A stretch of DNA of 64,000 nucleotides from an uncultured Sutterella sp. (GTDB taxonomy: Bacteria > Pseudomonadota > Gammaproteobacteria > Burkholderiales > Burkholderiaceae_F), in the NCBI GenBank assembly GCA_900544345.1, contig UQUR01000001.1, positions 241,783 through 305,782 of the forward strand, in the 5' to 3' direction. Both the position numbers and the translations under genes were made by a program. The notes beneath the pieces are model-generated. The model searched no databases. It saw only the letters and a list, made by a program, of their open reading frames with translations, and was not told the DNA's origin. Within the stretch, counting starts at the first letter, position 1. The number at the start of each line of letters is the position of its first letter. Shown one piece after another: positions 60,137-64,000 of this stretch.

Positions 60137-60385
60137 TTAATATATTTGTGCTACTTCCCGAGGCCTCTTAACAATGTCAACCAAATTTTTACCGAAAGCT
60201 ACGTGGAGAAGTTCATTTAGAGCAAGCCCATTACTTATTTTCATCCTAAACTTTGGATAATCATCCCAAGAAAGAATAAGAGTAGCATTAATTAACTCTG
60301 GGATGGCACAGTTAGAGAATGGGCAACGGTAATCAAAATTATTTCCTACACCATACCTAAGTTTGCTCCCTTTTAAATTTGTTGA
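60137..60385 (-). pseudogene. 3' remnant of a gene downstream of vsr
   Basis: Reverse-strand coding of about 80 codons starts just within the vsr end, without an ATG or GTG near the start, and reads LRYGVGNNFDYRCPFSNCAI, PELINATLILSWDDYPKFRM, then NELLHVAFGKNLVDI and a stop. Its position behind a dcm–vsr pair suggests the tail of a lost cognate restriction endonuclease or helper gene, but no family motif is visible. Confidence 0.4.
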
Positions 60386-60798
60386 TTATTTTTGATTTTG
60401 TTTTCCAGTTCAAATAAGGTTTGAGAAGCACAAATTGGTTTTAATTCACACTCCCATATGGTAATCACCTTCCAGCCGACTAGCTCTAACTTTTCTTTAA
60501 CTCTTATATCTCTTTGGACATTCCTTGTTATTTTTTGTTGCCAATACTCTGTATTTGACTGTGGCATACGAAATCTCTTACAGTTGTGCATATGCCAAAA
60601 GCACCCATGGATAAAAATCACAGTTTTATACTTCCGTAGAACAATATCTGGTTTACCAGGTAATTTATAGTAATTTTTCCTATATCGGAATCCCTTTGAA
60701 AAAAGATACTTACGAACAATAATTTCAGGCTTCGTATCTTTAGAATGGATACGAGACATATTTTGGCTTCTGGTAAAAGGAGTTTTACTATCTGCCAT
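60373..60798 (-). CDS. vsr: Very short patch repair endonuclease
   Basis: Vsr nicks DNA 5' of T:G mismatches produced by deamination of 5-methylcytosine. The 141-residue protein has TRSQNMSRIHSKDTKPEIIV (with metal-coordinating residues), the catalytic Asp in LPGKPDIVLRKYK and the zinc/structural FIHGCFWHMHNC. Length is close to E. coli Vsr. It lies nine bases downstream of the cytosine methyltransferase gene, a normal pairing. Confidence 0.94.
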   Translation of the reverse strand: MADSKTPFTRSQNMSRIHSKDTKPEIIVRKYLFSKGFRYRKNYYKLPGKPDIVLRKYKTVIFIHGCFWHMHNCKRFRMPQSNTEYWQQKITRNVQRDIRVKEKLELVGWKVITIWECELKPICASQTLFELENKIKNNQQI

Positions 60799-60806
60799 AT
60801 GTAGCC

Positions 60807-62069
60807 TTACTGCTTAATTTCTAAAGAATTTGCAAGAAAAACTCCCACCGTAGGTTCAACACTAGCGTATTGAGTACCTTCTAAAGTTTTTAAAATAGCT
60901 TCTAAGATAATTTGTGCTCCGTCACAAGGGACAGCCATGCCAATTTGTTTGCGGACAGATTCCTTAGAACCGCAGAATATAAAATCGTCAGGGAAAGTTT
61001 GTAAACGAGCTCTCTCTCGATTTGTCAAAGCCCTATTTTCTGACCAATGATAGACATGGGTTCCGCCACCGCCAGAACCTGAAATTGTATAAGCGGGTTT
61101 GTTTGAATCTAGTCGGCGATATATCTGAGATAATCGGGCCCCTTTAACGTTGAGTCGTAAAGAGGCCGGCATACGCTGTTCAGCCTGCCAAACATTTTCC
61201 CCTTCGCGTATATAAGAAAGTCGAGCTGTTACAACCGCAGACTGTTTAGTCATTTCTTGATTAGGTGCATTTTTAGGGATATTTTGCAAAGCATCTTTGC
61301 ATGTTTTAATAATGCCGCTTGGTTTTGGAACTTTGAACTTGAGCCCTAAATCTCCTCGCATCCCAATAAGAATATATCTGTGTCTTGCCTGAGGAACACC
61401 ATATTTCTCAAATTTGTAGAGATGAGCTGTGATCGTATATCCGAATCGTCCCGCATGATTAAGGGCATGAAGAATCTTGTTGAATGCTTTGCCTTGGTTT
61501 GCACTACGTAAGCCAGAAACATTTTCAGCAAAAAAGAATAAAGGATTGGCTCGATGTATGTACTTTACTCCATATGAATAGAGCCCCCCATATTCCCCAT
61601 ATAAACCTTTACTTTCTCCAACATTAGAGAAATCGTTACAAGGGAAGCCATAGAGAAACCCATCAACAGTTGGAAGAGAGTCAATGTCAAGTTTGCGGAC
61701 GTCTTCACAAAATACTTTTGCATAAGGCCAACGTTTTAGTACATTTGTCTGGTAAGTCCTACAGGTATCAGAATCGTAATCAGTAGCCCAAATGTGCTCA
61801 AAAGATGACAGAGGTGTGTGGGCACGGTTGAGTGCAATTCCAATGCCTCCAGGTCCAGAGAACATCTCTCCGACTGTTAATTTACCGGTATGTAACGTTG
61901 GTAAAGTATCGTCAATAGGTAAGAGATCAGTAGAGAGCGTTGATCGAACGAAATCCTGCATAAGCTCTCGTGCTTTTGTTGATGGAGGCACTTTCAATTT
62001 TTCGCAGGAAGTAATGTAATTTTTTAGCTCATCTTTAGAGAGGCGGACACGAAGAGTTTCATCACGCAT
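60807..62069 (-). CDS. dcm: DNA (cytosine-5) methyltransferase
   Basis: This 420-residue C5 methyltransferase carries motif I EMFSGPGGIGIAL, catalytic Cys144 in YGFPCNDFSNVGESKG (motif IV), FAENVSGL (motif VI) and QARHRYILIGMR (motif VIII), plus a target-recognition region and late motifs X. The N-terminal 45 residues (MRDETLRVRLSKDELKNYIT) look like a ribbon-helix-helix or helical extension, unusual for simple Dcm. It may methylate CCWGG or another site; vsr downstream fits. No intact restriction enzyme is present in the window. Confidence 0.88.
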   Translation of the reverse strand: MRDETLRVRLSKDELKNYITSCEKLKVPPSTKARELMQDFVRSTLSTDLLPIDDTLPTLHTGKLTVGEMFSGPGGIGIALNRAHTPLSSFEHIWATDYDSDTCRTYQTNVLKRWPYAKVFCEDVRKLDIDSLPTVDGFLYGFPCNDFSNVGESKGLYGEYGGLYSYGVKYIHRANPLFFFAENVSGLRSANQGKAFNKILHALNHAGRFGYTITAHLYKFEKYGVPQARHRYILIGMRGDLGLKFKVPKPSGIIKTCKDALQNIPKNAPNQEMTKQSAVVTARLSYIREGENVWQAEQRMPASLRLNVKGARLSQIYRRLDSNKPAYTISGSGGGGTHVYHWSENRALTNRERARLQTFPDDFIFCGSKESVRKQIGMAVPCDGAQIILEAILKTLEGTQYASVEPTVGVFLANSLEIKQ

Positions 62070-62206
62070 AATGTATCAGATAATGCAGCCACAACAAAGC
62101 AACGCTCATTGTACTGGAGTTTCGATCTTTTGATTAAGGTATATGAGGTGTTAGAAGAAAATTTTTAAACAATTTGCTTTAAATTCGGTTTTTGCAAATT
62201 TCTTAC

Positions 62207-62260
62207 GTTAAGCGAAGAGTGACTCTTAAACATTGAGGTCCGTCTCAATCGCCGCTTAAC
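62207..62260. other. 54-base three-way-junction inverted repeat
   Basis: GTTAAGCG (62207–62214) pairs with CGCTTAAC (62253–62260). Between them lie two further hairpins, AAGAG-TGA-CTCTT (62215–62227) and ATTGAG-GTCCGT-CTCAAT (62232–62249). No ORF overlaps. It sits about 140 bases before the dcm start, between dcm and the IS, and may be a regulatory RNA structure or a mobile-element footprint. Confidence 0.45.
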
Positions 62261-62373
62261 TCTGTTTATGTATTACTAATCAAAAATTAGTTTTGATGAT
62301 TGGTATTTATTTCTTAATTTAATAAATTCCAAAAGTTTAGCTGTCAAGCGTCACTCAAGTTAACCCCTTAAAA

Positions 62374-62385
62374 TGAACTGACCCC
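62374..62385 (+). repeat. Left terminal inverted repeat of the IS
   Basis: TGAACTGACCCC lies immediately beside the orfB stop. It matches the reverse complement of 63925–63936. The sequence is of the IS150/IS3-type terminal repeat form. Confidence 0.75.
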
Positions 62386-63447
62386 TTAAATTGCAACAGT
62401 TTGCTGATAATTTTTAAGGCAAAATTCCACAGGGGAAAGATAGTTCAATTTTGCCTGGATTCTTTCATTGTTGTACCAGGTAATGTAATTATTAATGATC
62501 TTTTTGAGTTCCTCCCTTTTTAAACAATAACGTTGAGTTATGGGCAACTGATAAATTGTCTCTGATTTAAGGTGCCCATAAAAATTTTCCATGCAGGCAT
62601 TGTCATAGCAATTTCCCTTCCTGGAATAACTTAAAACTAAGTTGTAACTTTCGGCTGTATCCCTGTACATCGGACTTGTATATGTGCCTCCTTGGTCACT
62701 ATGCAGGATGGCGTCTTTGCAGTACGAGACTTTATCAAGGGTCTTAATGGCCAGCTCTACTGTTGCACCGGTATCAAAATCCCAAGCAATGATTTCTTTG
62801 GTACAAAGGTCTTTTATTGTGCTTAGAACCAACCATCCCTCAGCAGTGTGAAAGAAGGTCATATCCGAGACTAATTTTTTTCGTGGAGTATCTGAAACAA
62901 AATTTCTTTTAATTAGATTATTAATCGGTCGACTATCCTGATTTTTTGAGTAGTTTGACCGTGAAAATAGTTTTTTTCGCCTTCTAATTGTTGCATTAAG
63001 GCCATTTAATCTCATCAATCGAGCAACCCTTTTGTGATTAATAGGTTGATTGAATTGGCGGCTCATTTCTTTAGCCATGCGTTTGGCTCCATATGAATAA
63101 TAATGTTGGGTTTGAAAAAGTTTTATTGCATCGACTAAAGGTTGACTATCGGGTGATTTACTCTGTTTTAATTTCCTGTAATAAGTACTTCTATGAATTC
63201 CAAATAGCGAACAAGCTTCCAGGATGGACAGGCCGTAGGTATGTAATTGCGAAATCTGAGAAATAATCTTAGCTGTATCTTTTGTCTTCAGATCAAAGTT
63301 GTTTTTTATCCAACGCATCAGTGCTCGTTTTTGCCGTTCTGATTTTGTTTGATGAAGAGTCGCCATGGTTGTACCTTGTTGATAGGTAGAGTTAACAGTA
63401 TGGCAAAAATCTCTATTCAATAAATATTGACGGCACCAGCGTTGCAC
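62386..63447 (-). CDS. IS3-family transposase OrfB (DDE)
   Basis: This 353-residue frame carries the DDE core: Asp in VSDMTFFHTAEGW, Asp in ILHSDQGGTYTSPMYRD and Glu in NACMENFYGHLKSE. It also has an HTH-like N-terminal region (SERQKRALMRWIKNNF, SILEACSLFGIHRSTYYRK). GTG is used as first codon here, but the frame is open further upstream, past an HTH segment (STREVADQLGYNIRSVQRW), into orfA. It likely acts fused to OrfA through a frameshift or slippage. Confidence 0.88.
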   Translation of the reverse strand: MQRWCRQYLLNRDFCHTVNSTYQQGTTMATLHQTKSERQKRALMRWIKNNFDLKTKDTAKIISQISQLHTYGLSILEACSLFGIHRSTYYRKLKQSKSPDSQPLVDAIKLFQTQHYYSYGAKRMAKEMSRQFNQPINHKRVARLMRLNGLNATIRRRKKLFSRSNYSKNQDSRPINNLIKRNFVSDTPRKKLVSDMTFFHTAEGWLVLSTIKDLCTKEIIAWDFDTGATVELAIKTLDKVSYCKDAILHSDQGGTYTSPMYRDTAESYNLVLSYSRKGNCYDNACMENFYGHLKSETIYQLPITQRYCLKREELKKIINNYITWYNNERIQAKLNYLSPVEFCLKNYQQTVAI

Positions 63448-63553
63448 AGATCGTATGTTGTACCCAAGTTGATCGGCTACTTCTCTAGTTGAGCGTTGAT
63501 TATGTTTAACTTCATAGACAGCCCAAGCGATGATTTCAAAACTGGACTTACAG

Positions 63554-63910
63554 CTAGATAATTGAACCTGTATTGCAGGATAAGCCAGATCGATACTTCC
63601 GGATTTTTTTGACTTTTCTTAACCAGTTTTTTAATGAACGGCAGCTGAGATTATTTAAGGCGGCAAAGCGTTTATAGCCAAAAGACTGGGAAAAATACTT
63701 TCTTAGAATCAATCGTTTTTCCTCAATACTGTATTTGCGTCTAGTACCATCAACCCAATCCGTATGACCACAGGTTGTCAGGCGCTTCCATTCCAACACC
63801 TGATCTAAAGAAAGAGAATAGATTTTTGATAAATGGCTAGCAGACTCTCCAACCCTAAAACCAGCTAAGACTTTTAAGCGAATATTTTCCACAGGACCTC
63901 CAGTATGCAA
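63554..63910 (-). CDS. IS3-family transposase OrfA
   Basis: This 118-residue protein has an N-terminal HTH (ENIRLKVLAGFRVGESASHL and SLDQVLEWKR) and a second helix pair (EEKRLILRKYFSQSFGYKRF). It is shorter than usual OrfA of this group because the frame shifts at an A7 tract (63604–63610 on the forward strand) before the second HTH. A GGAGG just before the VENIRL codons suggests GTG at 63892 as an alternative start. Confidence 0.78.
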   Translation of the reverse strand: MHTGGPVENIRLKVLAGFRVGESASHLSKIYSLSLDQVLEWKRLTTCGHTDWVDGTRRKYSIEEKRLILRKYFSQSFGYKRFAALNNLSCRSLKNWLRKVKKIRKYRSGLSCNTGSII

Positions 63911-63924
63911 TTGTCGCTTTTCTG

Positions 63925-63936
63925 GGGGTCAGTTCA
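63925..63936 (-). repeat. Right terminal inverted repeat of the IS
   Basis: GGGGTCAGTTCA is the reverse complement of the left end repeat. An additional AGTTCATTTATGG outside it overlaps a second near-copy of the end sequence. Confidence 0.72.
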
Positions 63937-63974
63937 GTTCATTTATGGACGGGACCCAAATATCACAGGACAGC

Positions 63975-64000
63975 CTCTATAACCTAAAATAGTTATAGAG
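63975..64000. terminator. Inverted repeat at the window edge
   Basis: CTCTATAAC (63975–63983) pairs with GTTATAGAG (63992–64000) around an 8-base loop. The context is cut by the window end, so it may be a terminator or part of a further element. Confidence 0.35.

Larger units (their letters stand above)
62374..63936 (-). mobile_element. IS3-family (IS150-like) insertion sequence
   Basis: About 1.56 kb bounded by 12-bp terminal inverted repeats (TGAACTGACCCC and GGGGTCAGTTCA), with OrfA and OrfB read on the reverse strand. OrfB has a DDE integrase core. No target-site duplication is seen directly outside the repeats (AAA on the left, GTT on the right). Outside the right end an extra GTTCATTTA resembles part of a repeated end, so insertion or recombination history is unclear. 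Confidence 0.82.

Noticed and set aside
60032..60220. A forward 62-codon frame downstream of the Nudix gene start
   Set aside because: It overlaps the better-formed reverse-strand remnant, lacks a ribosome site and has no recognisable composition.
62207..62260. Possible integron attC site because of GTTAAGC and GCTTAAC ends
   Set aside because: An attC begins with RYYYAAC and ends with GTTRRRY. Here the order is reversed on both strands, and no integrase or gene cassette is near.
1..64000. CRISPR arrays, prophage or complete unfamiliar defence island
   Set aside because: No regularly spaced direct repeats with unique spacers, no phage structural genes; only dcm–vsr, a HipBA-like pair and one IS are seen.

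Overview
The window is a stretch of a Gram-negative chromosome of moderate GC. The gene order bamA–skp–lpxD–fabZ–lpxA–lpxB–rnhB, a tctBAC tripartite tricarboxylate transporter operon, DUF1178, prmB and the rnr–rlmB pair point to Betaproteobacteria, Burkholderiales. The AT-leaning composition, the C69 dipeptidase, the paired LTA-synthase-like sulfatase genes and the many transporters and redox genes fit a gut-associated Sutterellaceae (Sutterella/Parasutterella/Turicimonas-like). This placement is inferred from gene content; no 16S gene is present.

Layout. 1–6.9 kb: outer-membrane biogenesis and lipid A operon, continuing into RNase HII, an rRNA-type methyltransferase and small unknown genes. 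7–10.5 kb: an LTA-synthase-family sulfatase gene and a neighbouring paralogue that has only the membrane domain, separated by an autotransporter remnant. 10.5–18.5 kb: ABC-F ATPase, PrmB, MFS, aromatic/aspartate aminotransferase and two EamA exporters. 18.8–25.3 kb: tRNA-Leu(CAG), RNase R, RlmB, a Sel1 protein, a lipoprotein, a structured ncRNA candidate with a strong terminator (possibly 6S-like) and an orphan FixJ-type response regulator. 25.5–31.1 kb: C69 dipeptidase, a HipBA-like pair whose kinase looks catalytically dead, a D-amino-acid PLP enzyme and YjbR.

31–40 kb: glycerate kinase, a chromosomal ParA/ribbon-helix-helix cassette with a 28-bp perfect palindrome, two HAD phosphatases, an M20 amidohydrolase, a DnaQ-like exonuclease, EndA, and a UmuDC pair whose UmuD has a long N-terminal extension. 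39.9–42 kb is gene decay (LysR tail, transposase remnant) around pyrrolidone carboxypeptidase. 42–53 kb is a transporter/redox accessory zone: NhaC-like, MATE, Fsr and other MFS transporters, a Tat-exported DUF362 protein, a cyclophilin-like periplasmic protein, a YqhD-type alcohol dehydrogenase, flavodoxin-like proteins, LysR and ElaA. 53.4–56.9 kb: tRNA-Gln(CTG) and tctBAC preceded by three 11-bp direct repeats. 58–64 kb: lipoprotein, decayed small genes, GNAT, Nudix, a vsr–dcm pair with the tail of a lost third gene, and an IS150-like IS3-family element.

The first 7 kb work together in outer membrane assembly; rnr/rlmB serve RNA turnover and ribosome maturation; umuDC, endA, dnaQ-like and vsr/dcm form scattered DNA repair or defence functions. 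I see no CRISPR array, no prophage and no clearly complete unknown defence system. The most unusual signals are the membrane-only sulfatase paralogue, the HipA-like pseudokinase, the ParA/RHH palindrome system, the UmuD fusion, the phased repeats before tctBAC and the structured RNA near 24.5 kb.
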